Assembly (NCBI RefSeq): GCF_000972865.1
Contig: NZ_CP011144.1
Coordinates: forward strand, 2,604,001 to 2,668,000
Direction of reading: 5' to 3'
DNA: 64,000 bases
Source: Pseudoxanthomonas suwonensis
GTDB taxonomy: Bacteria; Pseudomonadota; Gammaproteobacteria; Xanthomonadales; Xanthomonadaceae
Each line of letters starts with the position of its first letter. The first letter of the stretch is position 1. The position numbers and the translations under genes are program-made. Positions 9,880 to 21,677 of the stretch are shown one piece after another. A model generated the notes under the pieces. That model saw only the letters and a list, made by a program, of their open reading frames with translations. It had not been told where the DNA came from and did no database searches.

Positions 9880-11220
9880 TCAGCCACCGGCCTCCGGCAG
9901 CATCACCGCCACGCACAGGCCGCCGTCGGTGCGGTTCTGCAGCGACAGCCGGCCGCCGTGCGCCTCGATGATCTCGCGGGTCAATGCCAGGCCCAGGCCG
10001 GTACCATGACGCTTGGTCGAATAGAACGGCAGCAGCGCGTTCTGCAGCACCGCCTCGTTCATGCCGGGGCCGCGATCCAGCACTTCCAGCCGGGTCCAGC
10101 CGGGCAGGCGCAGCAGGCGCACGCGCACCTCGTCGCTGGGCGGAGTGGCGTCGGCGCCGGCCTCGTGCGCGTTCTTGACCAGGTTCAGCAGCGCCTGCTC
10201 CATCTGCGCCGGGTCCACCCGTGCACGCAGGTCCTGGGTCGCGCCTTCCAGCTCGAAGCCGATCTGGCGCTGCAACCGGCCGAGGAACTCGGCCCATGCC
10301 ACGGTCTGCAGCTGCGGCTGCGGCAGCTTGGCGAAGCGCGCATAGCCGCGGATGAAGCCCTCCAGGTGGCGGGCGCGGTCCTCGATGGTGGAGAACACTT
10401 CGCCCAGCCGCTCGTGGCGCCCGCGCCGGACCAGTTCGGCGCCGGAGTGCGCCAGCGAGGCGATCGGCGCCAGCGAGTTGTTGAGCTCGTGGCTGATCAC
10501 CCGGATCACCTTCTTCCAGGTCTGCACTTCCTGCCGGCGCAGTTCGGGAGTGAGCAGGCGGATCAGCAGCAGTTCGTGGCGGCGCCCATTGAGGCTGAAG
10601 TGGCGCCGCGACAGGTGGTAGACGTCCTCGTCGTCGCCCTCGTCGGGCACGGCGAACAGGCTGTCGCCACCCCGCGCCACCGCCTCGCGCAGCTCCACCG
10701 GCAAAGCCTCCAGCAGCTCGCCCATGCGCTGGCCTTCCAGCTTGCGGCCGTCGTTGAGCAGCTTGCGCGCGGCCAGGTTGGCGTACACCACGCGGCGGAT
10801 CGCGTCGCCGCCCTCGGCCGACAGCAGCATCGCCACCGGCGTGTTCTGGACCATGGTGTCGAGCAGCAGCTCGCGCTGGACCAGGTCCTGGCGCTGCTCG
10901 CGCAGCACCTCGCCCAGTTCGGCATGGGCGCGGACCAGCTCGCCCAGCTCGTCGTCGCTGCGCCAGTGCACGCCGAAGTTGAACTCGCCGTCGCGGTAGG
11001 TGTTGACGCTGCCGGCCAGGGCGCGGAACAGCGCGCGCAGCGGCGCCAGCGCGCGGCGCAGGCTCCACCACATCAGCGCCAGCAGGATCGCCGCCGAGGC
11101 GACGGCCAGCACCCAGCCGCGGTCGATCCAGTAGGCGAAGCTCCACGGCAGCGCCGCGGCCAGCGCCAGCACCGGCAGCAGGCGCAGGAACAGGCGCAGG
11201 GTGAGGGTGCGGCGGATCAT
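9880..11220 (-). CDS. NtrB/NtrY-type sensor histidine kinase
   Basis: A 446-aa membrane kinase: two N-terminal transmembrane helices with almost no periplasmic loop (residues about 8-55), a HAMP-like linker, a PAS-like segment (TMVQNTPVAMLLSAEGG), the dimerisation/phosphoacceptor H box VISHELNNSLAPI (His near residue 244), and a catalytic ATPase domain with N box LLNLVKNAHEAG, G1 DRGPGMNE and G2 HGTGLGLAL. The N-x-L-A-P-I form of the H box is typical of NtrB/NtrY kinases that pair with sigma-54 activators. It lies 40 bp after the regulator gene, the evident partner. The short sensor suggests it senses within or near the membrane. Confidence 0.92.
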   Translation of the reverse strand: MIRRTLTLRLFLRLLPVLALAAALPWSFAYWIDRGWVLAVASAAILLALMWWSLRRALAPLRALFRALAGSVNTYRDGEFNFGVHWRSDDELGELVRAHAELGEVLREQRQDLVQRELLLDTMVQNTPVAMLLSAEGGDAIRRVVYANLAARKLLNDGRKLEGQRMGELLEALPVELREAVARGGDSLFAVPDEGDDEDVYHLSRRHFSLNGRRHELLLIRLLTPELRRQEVQTWKKVIRVISHELNNSLAPIASLAHSGAELVRRGRHERLGEVFSTIEDRARHLEGFIRGYARFAKLPQPQLQTVAWAEFLGRLQRQIGFELEGATQDLRARVDPAQMEQALLNLVKNAHEAGADATPPSDEVRVRLLRLPGWTRLEVLDRGPGMNEAVLQNALLPFYSTKRHGTGLGLALTREIIEAHGGRLSLQNRTDGGLCVAVMLPEAGG

Positions 11221-11260
11221 CCTGGACGGCTCACGCGGGCGTGCGCATGGGAAAGGGCGA

Positions 11261-12598
<1,338 letters not shown>

Positions 12599-12635
12599 GG
12601 ATGAGCGGTGGCGGACGGGAAGGGGATCGTAAAGG

Positions 12636-13133
12636 CTATTGGCCCGCGGCGCTGCGGTGGCCGTAGCTGAGCACGCGGGTGATGCGCCACTGCCCGTCGT
12701 CGAGCCGCCAGACCATGGTGAAGTCTGCCAGGCCCTCGCAGGTGCCGGTCGCAGCCTGGCAAAAGCGGTGTCCGCCCTGCGCGATCGCGCCGAAGCCGGG
12801 CACCGGGTAGACCCGCAGGCTGCCGGGTACCACCTCGCGGGTGAAGTTTCCGCAGGCGTAGCGGCGGGTGTTCTCGAGCATCGCCTCGCGTGACCAGGTC
12901 ACGCCCCCGGTGTCGTGGTAGAACTCGACGGCCGGATCGAAATAGCCTGCGTGCCGGTCCAGTTCCGCCGGATCGGCGCATCGGTTGAAGGCGTCGAACA
13001 CGTCGTGGTCGAGCCGGGCGATGGTGGCGCGGAGGCCGGCGTTGGCGTCCTCCGCGGTTTCGTCCGCCGACGATGGCGCCGCTGCCAGTGCCAGCGTGGC
13101 CAGCAGCAGGCCGATCGGGATCCGGTGCGTCAT
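12636..13133 (-). CDS. Exported NTF2-like (SnoaL/DUF4440-type) protein
   Basis: A 165-aa protein with a cleavable signal peptide (MTHRIPIGLLLATLALAAAPSSADE) and one NTF2-like cone fold: LDHDVFDAFNRCADPAELDR, then YFDPAVEFYHDTGGVTWSRE and, at the end, WRLDDGQWRITRVLSYGHR. DUF4440/SnoaL domains bind small hydrophobic molecules; here the role is unknown. I chose ATG 13133 because it gives a clean signal peptide; an upstream ATG at 13172 would overlap the permease stop. It sits between the efflux permease and the regulator and shares their strand, so it may be part of the same stress or envelope response. Confidence 0.75.
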   Translation of the reverse strand: MTHRIPIGLLLATLALAAAPSSADETAEDANAGLRATIARLDHDVFDAFNRCADPAELDRHAGYFDPAVEFYHDTGGVTWSREAMLENTRRYACGNFTREVVPGSLRVYPVPGFGAIAQGGHRFCQAATGTCEGLADFTMVWRLDDGQWRITRVLSYGHRSAAGQ

Positions 13134-13164
13134 GCGGTGCGTCTCCTCCAGTGGTCGGTCGGCT

Positions 13165-14397
13165 TCAGACACTGCGGGTGGCTACCGCCGGCGGGATCGA
13201 GGCCGCGCGCCTGGCCGGGGCGAACACCGCCAGCTGGCCCAGGCCCCACAGCAGCACCGCGCCGGCCGGCAGGTACAGCAGCGGCAGCCGCGCCATCTCG
13301 TACTTGCCCATCAGCAGCTGGTTGATCGCGAAAGCGAGCAGCATGCCCAGCGCGATGCCGATGGAAGCCAGCAGGAAGTTCTCGGTCTGGAAGTAGCGCA
13401 GGATCTGGCCGCGGGTGGCGCCCAGCGCGCGGCGCACGCCGATCTGCTTGGTCCGCTGCTGCACCCAGAAGCTGGCCAGGCCGATGATGCCCAGCGCGGT
13501 GATCAGCAGCAGCGCCACGCAGACGATGCCCAGCAGCCAGGCCATGGCGCGCGGCGCCTGGTAGTACTCGTGGCGCAGCTGCTCGAAGGTCTTGGTGTTC
13601 TCCTCCAGGATGATCCGGTCGGCGCCGTTGGCCTGCAGCGTGGCCTTGGCCGCCTCCAGCACCTCGGCGCGGCGCTCCGGATCGGTGCGGATCACGTAGT
13701 TGCCGCCCAGGTTGTAGTGCGGGCGCAGCGGGAACACCATCGAGTACTCGCGTGCGGTCGGGCCGCCCATCTGGCTGGGCCGGACCAGGTGCTCGACCAC
13801 GCCGATGACGCGGGTCGGCTGCTCGCTCCAGCTGTAGAACGTCTTGCCGACCGCATCCTCGCCCGGGAACAGCTTCTCGGCCATGGAACGGGTGATGATC
13901 GCGGACGGGATGAGCGGCGAGACTCCGGGCAGGTCGAAATTCTCGAATTCGACGAATTCGTCCGGGGTGAAGTCGCGGCCGGCCACCAGCTTCAGGCCCA
14001 GGGTCTCGATGAACTGGTCCTCGGCCATGTACGTGGTCGCGCTCAGGGTGGACTGCTGCTGTTCCCGGTTCAGGCGCACGCCGCTGTTCCACGAGGAATT
14101 GACGAACGGAACCTGGTTGAGGATGGTCGCGTCCTTCACCCCGGGCAGCGCACGCAGCGAAGCCAGGTCGGTGCGGGTGCGCGCAGACTGGTCGGCATCG
14201 CTGCCGATGCTGGTGATCTGCACGCGGACCAGCTCGTTCTCGGCCAGGCCGCTGACCTCGCGGATCTGGTCGAGGCGGTCGCTGATCATGAACAGGGCGT
14301 TGCAGATGATCGCGCAGGTCAGCGCGATCTCGGCCACGATCAACGAGGCGGCGGTCTTGTGCCGCATCAGGGTGGAAAGGATCGGTCGGATGTCCAT
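13165..14397 (-). CDS. ABC transporter permease (MacB/FtsX type), second permease
   Basis: A 410-aa permease with one N-terminal transmembrane helix (SLIVAEIALTCAIICNALF), a large extracytoplasmic MacB-like domain, and three C-terminal helices with the FtsX signature (FWVQQRTKQIGVRRALGATR in the cytoplasmic loop). Such proteins act as mechanotransmission subunits moving peptides, lipoproteins or drugs. It is paired with a second, paralogous permease, an ATPase and an adaptor upstream on the same strand. A strong hairpin separates it from the first permease gene. Confidence 0.9.
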   Translation of the reverse strand: MDIRPILSTLMRHKTAASLIVAEIALTCAIICNALFMISDRLDQIREVSGLAENELVRVQITSIGSDADQSARTRTDLASLRALPGVKDATILNQVPFVNSSWNSGVRLNREQQQSTLSATTYMAEDQFIETLGLKLVAGRDFTPDEFVEFENFDLPGVSPLIPSAIITRSMAEKLFPGEDAVGKTFYSWSEQPTRVIGVVEHLVRPSQMGGPTAREYSMVFPLRPHYNLGGNYVIRTDPERRAEVLEAAKATLQANGADRIILEENTKTFEQLRHEYYQAPRAMAWLLGIVCVALLLITALGIIGLASFWVQQRTKQIGVRRALGATRGQILRYFQTENFLLASIGIALGMLLAFAINQLLMGKYEMARLPLLYLPAGAVLLWGLGQLAVFAPARRAASIPPAVATRSV

Positions 14398-14423
14398 GGA
14401 ACGTCTCCGTAGGTTTGTTTGTT

Positions 14424-14462
14424 CTGCTCCTCCCCGTTCGCGAAGCGAAGGGGGAGGAGCAG
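14424..14462 (-). other. Intercistronic hairpin between the two permease genes
   Basis: Arms CTGCTCCTCCCC (14424-14435) and GGGGAGGAGCAG (14451-14462) are perfectly complementary, and the loop itself pairs TTCGC with GCGAA. There is no T-tract right after it on the transcribed strand, so it looks more like an mRNA-stabilising or attenuating stem than a full intrinsic terminator. Confidence 0.6.
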
Positions 14463-14463
14463 A

Positions 14464-15765
14464 TCACTGACTCTTGAGCTGGATCGCCGGCGTCACCTGC
14501 ATCGCCCGCCAGGCCGGCAGCAGGCCCGCCAGCACGCTGGCGACGATGGCCACGACGAAGGTCAGCAGCAGCATGCCCAGGTCCAGGTGGGCCAGTTCGG
14601 CGTAGCTGGCCGGCTGCTGGCGCACCGCCCACAGTCCCAGCAGCGACAGGCCCAGGCCGAGGATGCCGCCGGCCACGCCGATCGCACCGGCTTCGACCAG
14701 GCACTGGGTGAAGATCGCCCCGCGCGAGGCGCCCAGGGCACGGCGCACGCCGATCTCGCTGCCGCGGCGCAGGAACTTGGCCAGCAGCAGGCCCACCGTG
14801 TTGACCAGGCACACCAGCAGGAAGCCGAAGCCCAGCCACAGCTGCATCACCACGTCGTTGGGCACCACCCGGTTGAAATCCAGCCACTCCATCACGTTGC
14901 GCAGGCGCACGTTGGTCGGGCGCTTGTAGCGGCCGGCGGTGCGCTGCTGGTCGGAGTAGTTGACCAGGTAGTCGCGGTAGGCGGCCGCCTTCTCCGGCGA
15001 GTCCAGTTCCACCCAGTACTGGATCCACACGCAGGGCGCGTTGACGCCGGTGGAGTCACCATCGCTGTCGCCCCAGCAGCTCATGCTGCCGTTGCGGCCC
15101 ATCTGCAGGTCGCGCGAGGTGCTGAAAGGCAGGAACACGTCCTCCAGCTCGCCATAGCGGTCGCTGTTCATGTCGTAGAAGCGCGGCGTCGGCCGCCATT
15201 CGTCGACCACGCCGACCACGGTGAAGTCGGTCTGGTCGATGCGAAGCTGCTTGCCGACGCTGTTGCCGCCACCGAAGACGCGCTCGTTCAGGGCCCTGGA
15301 GATCACCGCCACGCGGGCGTGCGCCTCGTCTTCCCTCGCACTCCAGCCGCCGCCATGGAGCAACGGGACATCGAACATCTGGAAGAAGTCGGCCGTGGTG
15401 TAGCGCGCGTCGGACACGAACGGGGCCAGGCCCTCGCGCCCGGGCGTGACCGAGATGCCGCCGCCGGTCATCATCGCCTGGCGGGTGCCGCGCTTCTCAC
15501 GCAGCAGGGCCTCGGCGTCGTAGCGGGTGACCTGTTCGGCCGGTTCCTCGCCCGGGGTGTAGCCCTGCATGTCCTCCGGGTCCAGCTGCACGTAGAACAG
15601 CCGGTCGCTCTTGCCCGGAATCGGGTCGCCGGACAGCACGTGGAACACGGTCAGCGTGGTCATGCACGCGCCGATGCCCAAGGCGATGGCGACCACCATC
15701 AAGGCGGTCAAGGCCTTGTCGCGGCGGAAGCTGCGCAGGGCCAGGTTGCAGTAGTAGGCGAACAT
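14464..15765 (-). CDS. ABC transporter permease (MacB/FtsX type), first permease
   Basis: A 433-aa permease with an N-terminal helix (ALTALMVVAIALGIGACMTT), a long extracytoplasmic MacB_PCD-like domain, and three C-terminal helices with FtsX loop LRRGSEIGVRRALGASRG. It is paralogous to the downstream 410-aa permease, so the transporter is probably a heterodimer. It begins 10 bp after the ATPase stop, with translation likely coupled. The periplasmic domain contains an unusual acidic/serine-rich stretch (SCWGDSDGDSTGVNAPC) with two cysteines. Confidence 0.9.
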   Translation of the reverse strand: MFAYYCNLALRSFRRDKALTALMVVAIALGIGACMTTLTVFHVLSGDPIPGKSDRLFYVQLDPEDMQGYTPGEEPAEQVTRYDAEALLREKRGTRQAMMTGGGISVTPGREGLAPFVSDARYTTADFFQMFDVPLLHGGGWSAREDEAHARVAVISRALNERVFGGGNSVGKQLRIDQTDFTVVGVVDEWRPTPRFYDMNSDRYGELEDVFLPFSTSRDLQMGRNGSMSCWGDSDGDSTGVNAPCVWIQYWVELDSPEKAAAYRDYLVNYSDQQRTAGRYKRPTNVRLRNVMEWLDFNRVVPNDVVMQLWLGFGFLLVCLVNTVGLLLAKFLRRGSEIGVRRALGASRGAIFTQCLVEAGAIGVAGGILGLGLSLLGLWAVRQQPASYAELAHLDLGMLLLTFVVAIVASVLAGLLPAWRAMQVTPAIQLKSQ

Positions 15766-15775
15766 GGGCGCCTCC

Positions 15776-16504
15776 TCAGGCGGTGGCGTCGGACGCGGCG
15801 GCGTCGTTGCGTGCCAGCCGGGCCAGGTTCGGCTCGACCGACAGGTCGGTGGCCACGCCATCGACGATGTGCACGTTGCGCTGCGCGCGCGCGGCCAGTT
15901 CCGGGTCGTGGGTGACCATGACGATGGTGGTGCCGGCGGCGTTGATCTGCTCGAGCAGTTCCATCACCCCGCGTGCCATCTGCGAGTCGAGGTTGCCGGT
16001 CGGTTCGTCGGCCAGCAGCAGCTTCGGTTCGCCGGCCAGAGCGCGGGCGATCGCCACGCGCTGCTGCTGGCCGCCGGACAGTTCGGCCGGGTAATGCTTC
16101 ATCCGCGAGGACAGGCCGACCTGGGTCAGCGCCTTCTCGATCCGCGCCTTGCGGTCGGCGGCGGACAGGCCGCGGTAGCGCAGTGGCACGTCGACGTTGT
16201 CGAACAGGTTCAGGTCCGGGATCAGGTTGAAGCCCTGGAAGATGAAGCCGATCTTGTGGTTGCGCAGGCGGCTGCGCGCGTCGTCGGACAGGCCGCGCAC
16301 GTTGTCGCCGTCGAGCAGGTAATCGCCCTCGGTGAAGGTCTCCAGCAGGCCGGCGATGTTGAGGAAGGTGGTCTTGCCCGAGCCGGACGGGCCGGTGACC
16401 GCGACGAATTCGCCCTCGCGCACGTGCAGGTCGAGCGAGCGCAGCGCGTGGGTTTCGACCATCGCGGTCCGGTAGATCTTGGAGACCTGGCGCATTTCCA
16501 GCAT
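15776..16504 (-). CDS. ABC transporter ATP-binding protein (MacB/LolD type)
   Basis: A 242-aa nucleotide-binding subunit. Walker A GPSGSGKTT (about residues 38-46), Q-loop FIFQGFNLIPDL, signature LSGGQQQRVAIARAL, Walker B LLLADEPTGNLDS and switch His in VTHDPELA are all intact. The LDS after the Walker B and the small size are typical of the MacB/LolD branch. It drives the two FtsX-type permeases downstream. AAGGAAT lies seven or so bases before ATG 16504. The C-terminal tail of about 20 residues (NLARLARNDAAASDATA) is probably disordered. Confidence 0.95.
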   Translation of the reverse strand: MLEMRQVSKIYRTAMVETHALRSLDLHVREGEFVAVTGPSGSGKTTFLNIAGLLETFTEGDYLLDGDNVRGLSDDARSRLRNHKIGFIFQGFNLIPDLNLFDNVDVPLRYRGLSAADRKARIEKALTQVGLSSRMKHYPAELSGGQQQRVAIARALAGEPKLLLADEPTGNLDSQMARGVMELLEQINAAGTTIVMVTHDPELAARAQRNVHIVDGVATDLSVEPNLARLARNDAAASDATA

Positions 16505-16594
16505 GGCGGGATTCCTTTCTTGTCTTGGGTGCGGGTGGGGCGGTAGAGGGAAGAGTGAGGTTGGGAAAGCCTGGACAACCCGGTTTTTCTGCTT

Positions 16595-16679
16595 GTCATT
16601 CCCGCGAAGGCGGGAACCCAGTGACTTTGCTTCCAGTGAATTGCAAGTCACTGGGTCCCCGCCTACGCGGGGACGACGG
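16595..16679. repeat. Palindromic TTCCCGCGAAGGCGGGAAC repeat pair
   Basis: A GTCATTCCCGCGAAGGCGGG half and its inverted partner (CCCCGCCTACGCGGGGACGA) flank CCCAGTGACTT...AAGTCACTGGG. Same family as 1591-1692. It lies inside the efflux operon between adaptor and ATPase genes, making a 209-bp gap, so a transcript crossing it would fold strongly. Confidence 0.8.
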
Positions 16680-16713
16680 CTAGTTGTGGATGACGGAAGC
16701 TGTTCGGATCTCC

Positions 16714-17985
16714 CTAGTTGATCGCGACGCGCTCGGCGTCGCCGAACTGGTCGGTGCCGGAGACGACGATGCGGTCGCCTTCCTTCAGGCCGGAGACGAT
16801 CTCCACGTGGCCCAGGCTGCTGGCGCCGGCCTGGATCGGGCGGCGGTTGGCGCTGCGGCCGTCCACCACCCAGGCCCAGCGGCCGCCGTCCTGCTCGACG
16901 AACGGGCCGCGCTCGACCATCAGCACGTTCTCGCGGGTATCGAGCACGATCCGCGCCGACAGGCGCTGGTTCTGGCGCAGGCCCGGCGGCTGCTGGCCCT
17001 CCTCGAAGCGCAGGCGCGCGGTGACCTCGCCGTTGACCACTTCCGGCGACACCGCCGAGACCTTGGCCGGGTAGCGGGTGCCCTGGCTGGTCACCTGTGC
17101 CGGCACGCCGATGGCGAGGTCGCGGGCGAAGCTTTCCGGCACGCGGATCTCGACCTCGAACTCGCTCAGGTCGACCACGCCGAGGATCGGGGCATTGATC
17201 GCCACGTTGGTGCCCTGGGCGATCTGCACCTGGCCGACCTGGCCGTCGAACGGGGCGCGCAGGGTCAACGCACCGACCTGGCGCTGCAGTTCGGCCACCA
17301 CCGCCTGCTGGCGGTCGGCGAGCAGGCGCTTGTTGCGCGCGTCCAGGGCTGCGCCCTGGCCCTGCAGGCCGGCGTCGCTGCGCGCGGTCTGCAGGCCGAT
17401 CTGCGCCTTTTTCAGCTCGTCCTGGGCGCGGGCCAGTTCGTTGTTGGAGACCGCGCCGCCGGCGTGGGCGCGTTCGTAGCGTTCCAGGTCGCGCTGCGCG
17501 GCGGTGTGCTCGATCTGGGCCTGGTCCAGCGCCTTGCGTGCGTTGAGGGTGGCGATCCGCGCGTCCAGCTGCGCGCGGCTGGCCTCGGCTTCCATGCTGG
17601 CCAGGGTCGATTCCTCCTGCACCAGCTTGCTGCGCAACTCGGGGCTGTCGATCACCGCCAGCTCCTGGTCCTTCTCGACCGCGTCGCCGGCCACCACCTT
17701 CAGCGCCACCGTGCCGCCGGCGATCGCGTACAGGGTCGGGCTGTTGGCGGTGATCACCCGGCCGTCGGCGGAGATGTCGCGGACCAGGTCGCCGCGCTTG
17801 ACCTCGGCGATGCGGATCCGCGACGCGTCGTAGGAGCGCGAGCCGGCGCCCCAGCCCGCGACCACCCAGGCCAGCAGCGCCAGCACCGCCGCCGCGGCCA
17901 CAGCCGGCCACAGCCAGCGGCGCCAGGCCGGGCGGTGCGCGGAAGCGGAGAGCGGGCGGTCCTGGGCGGAGGTGTCGGGGATCAT
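16714..17985 (-). CDS. Efflux periplasmic adaptor (MacA/HlyD family)
   Basis: A 423-aa membrane-fusion protein: short cytoplasmic N terminus, one transmembrane helix ([20 protein letters not shown]), split lipoyl/barrel-sandwich domain ([20 protein letters not shown] and [20 protein letters not shown]), a long helical hairpin (residues about 105-220), and a beta-barrel and membrane-proximal C-terminal part ([16 protein letters not shown]). This is the MacA role: linking the MacB-type permease to an outer-membrane channel. No TolC gene is in the window. First gene of the minus-strand block that ends with the sigma-54 activator and its kinase. Confidence 0.92.
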   Translation of the reverse strand: MIPDTSAQDRPLSASAHRPAWRRWLWPAVAAAAVLALLAWVVAGWGAGSRSYDASRIRIAEVKRGDLVRDISADGRVITANSPTLYAIAGGTVALKVVAGDAVEKDQELAVIDSPELRSKLVQEESTLASMEAEASRAQLDARIATLNARKALDQAQIEHTAAQRDLERYERAHAGGAVSNNELARAQDELKKAQIGLQTARSDAGLQGQGAALDARNKRLLADRQQAVVAELQRQVGALTLRAPFDGQVGQVQIAQGTNVAINAPILGVVDLSEFEVEIRVPESFARDLAIGVPAQVTSQGTRYPAKVSAVSPEVVNGEVTARLRFEEGQQPPGLRQNQRLSARIVLDTRENVLMVERGPFVEQDGGRWAWVVDGRSANRRPIQAGASSLGHVEIVSGLKEGDRIVVSGTDQFGDAERVAIN

Positions 17986-18019
17986 CGGGGCCACGGGCAA
18001 GGGAGGTCGAGTTGGACAA

Positions 18020-18036
18020 CGCATGCCGCATGCCAA
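18020..18036 (-). promoter_or_regulatory. Candidate sigma-54 (-24/-12) promoter of the efflux operon
   Basis: On the minus strand the sequence is TTGGCATGCGGCATGCG. GG and GC are separated by exactly ten bases, as in the consensus YTGGCACG-N4-TTGCW; mismatches are T for C at -22 and A for T in the -12 block. Transcription would start near 18009, about 24 bases before the adaptor start codon. The operon itself encodes an NtrC-type activator, which fits. The call rests on pattern matching only. Confidence 0.5.
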
Positions 18037-18078
18037 CTGCAAGGCATTGAATTTTCGATGGAATTTAGTGCGACTGGA

Positions 18079-18112
18079 GTGTCCGTAGCGTCCGCCGGAC
18101 ACTTGCGGACAC
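18079..18112. promoter_or_regulatory. Candidate upstream activator site, GTGTCCG-N10-CGGACAC
   Basis: A perfect 7-bp inverted repeat, GTGTCCG (18079-18085) and CGGACAC (18096-18102), is followed by another CGGACAC half (18106-18112); a weaker CCGGACATCCG lies near 18135-18145. The palindrome centre is about 80 bp upstream of the predicted -24/-12 start point, the usual place for NtrC-family enhancer binding. It could equally serve the divergent glmS gene. Inference from position and symmetry. Confidence 0.45.
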
Positions 18113-18231
18113 CTGGGCGGGTCGTGGACAGATGCCGGACATCCGTGCCCGGAAACGGGACATGTGCGGGTCAGCGTTATGCCAGGCTCCGCTACAATTG
18201 CGCGCTTTCCTCAAGCATTTCGGGTGGCGGC

Positions 18232-20064
<1,833 letters not shown>

Positions 20065-20366
20065 CGGTTGCCGCGGGCCTGGCCGGCGTGGTAAGACCTA
20101 ATTAAGTCTCGAATGGGGGAATTATCGGGGGCTGGACTGAGCATCCCGCGGTAATTTTGAGTCCAAAAGTCTGCGGTCGGATCTGCGGAATTCCTCTTCG
20201 TGGCGGCTCGGGCATCAACCCTGCGCAAAACTGCGATCCCGGCCCTGTCTCGCGTTTTGCGACGACGCTGAGTAAACTGTTAGACCCGTCTGGCGGCCGT
20301 GCCACGGGCCTGCTTGGTCCTTATAAATCAAGCGGTTACTCAAACTGTCTCGTGGGGAGCCTGGCT

Positions 20367-21677
20367 TTGGAGCGAAAAGCGACCTTCGTCGACTTGTTCG
20401 CCGGCTGTGGGGGGCTCTCCCTCGGGTTGATGGCGGCCGGCTGGCAAGGCCTATTTGGCGTTGAGTGCCACCGAGACGCATTTAAGACCCTCTCGCACAA
20501 CCTCCTGAGCTCGAAGTCCGGCCACGACACCTATAGCTGGCCTGAGTGGCTCGAGCAGAAACCATGGATGGTCAGCGATCTGATCTCCAAGCACGAGAAG
20601 GATCTCCTCCGTCTCCGGGGGAGCGTGGATGCCGTGGTTGGTGGTCCACCGTGCCAAGGCTTTTCGACAGCGGGCAAGCGGCGGAAGACCGACGCGAGAA
20701 ATCAGCTGTATCTCGAGTACTTGAAGTTCGTCGAAATCCTCCAGCCGCGGATTGTCCTCTTGGAAAACGTCAAGGGGATCACGATCGGTTTTCCTTCGGG
20801 TAGAGGCAAGAGCAAGCCTACGTCCGACCAGATACTCGCTGGTCTCACGAGTCTTGGATATGTCGCGTTCCCGAGAAATCTGTGCTCTTCGGATTTCGGC
20901 GTCGCTCAGCGCCGCAATAGATTCTTCTTGGTTGGCGTACGCGCCGAGTGCCTTCGCGGTGATCCATACGAATTACTAGAAGAAGTGCGCGCGGACTTCT
21001 TGGCTGCGCGAGGACTCCGCGTCGGCGTGGAAGTTGGTGTTGCGGATGTCCTTTCCGACCTGGAGATCGAAAGCAACGTGCTGGTTCCTTCTGTAGACAC
21101 GAAGGGTTTCCAACAGGTCGCATACAAGGGGCCAAAAACCAACTATCAGCGCCTGTTGAACGGCGGATGCACCGCTCCCGACGGGCTAAGAATTCCGCGT
21201 CATGGAAAGCCTGTCGTCGCTAGGAACCGCCGGCTATTGCGCACCGTTAGGCGGGGAGTTTCGCTCAATGAAACTGATCGCGCGAAGTTCGGAATGAAGA
21301 AGGCACATCTGGTAGTGTTGGATCCGAAGCGTCCAGCTCCAACGTTGACGACGCTGCCCGACGACCTCATTCATTACTCTGAACCCCGCGTCCTCACGGT
21401 GAGGGAAAGTGCCCGACTGCAGTCTTTCCCGGACTGGTATTCGTTCCAGGGGCCCTACACGACGGGTGGAAACAGGCGACGCAACGCATGCCCGAAGTAC
21501 ACTCAAGTCGGAAACGCTGTGTCGCCCTGGGTAGCAGAATGCCTTGGAAAAATGCTAGCCGCCTATCTTGCTACGCCTGCTACAAATGAGTCACATCGAG
21601 CAGAAAAGGCTAAAGGCGCTTCGCAGGCGGCTCAGGGCGTGGTTTCAGCGTCGAGGTCGCGCGCTTCCTTGGCGTGA
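20367..21677 (+). CDS. C5-cytosine DNA methyltransferase
   Basis: Transfers methyl from SAM to cytosine C5 in a specific DNA site. The 436-aa protein has the ordered motifs of the Dcm family: I, FVDLFAGCGGLSLGL; IV, GGPPCQGFS with catalytic Cys96; VI, LLENVKG; VIII, AQRRNRFFLVG; X, QVGNAVSPWVAE. The target-recognition region between VIII and IX spans about residues 195-340; the recognised site cannot be read from it. I chose TTG 20367 because GGGGAG lies seven bases upstream and motif I then starts at residue 5, as usual. It is the first gene of the island operon; the next gene begins within its 3' end. Confidence 0.93.
   Translation: MERKATFVDLFAGCGGLSLGLMAAGWQGLFGVECHRDAFKTLSHNLLSSKSGHDTYSWPEWLEQKPWMVSDLISKHEKDLLRLRGSVDAVVGGPPCQGFSTAGKRRKTDARNQLYLEYLKFVEILQPRIVLLENVKGITIGFPSGRGKSKPTSDQILAGLTSLGYVAFPRNLCSSDFGVAQRRNRFFLVGVRAECLRGDPYELLEEVRADFLAARGLRVGVEVGVADVLSDLEIESNVLVPSVDTKGFQQVAYKGPKTNYQRLLNGGCTAPDGLRIPRHGKPVVARNRRLLRTVRRGVSLNETDRAKFGMKKAHLVVLDPKRPAPTLTTLPDDLIHYSEPRVLTVRESARLQSFPDWYSFQGPYTTGGNRRRNACPKYTQVGNAVSPWVAECLGKMLAAYLATPATNESHRAEKAKGASQAAQGVVSASRSRASLA

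Noticed and set aside
13133..13172. Upstream ATG 13172 for the NTF2-like gene
   Set aside because: It overlaps the end of the permease gene and would bury the signal peptide behind 13 charged residues.
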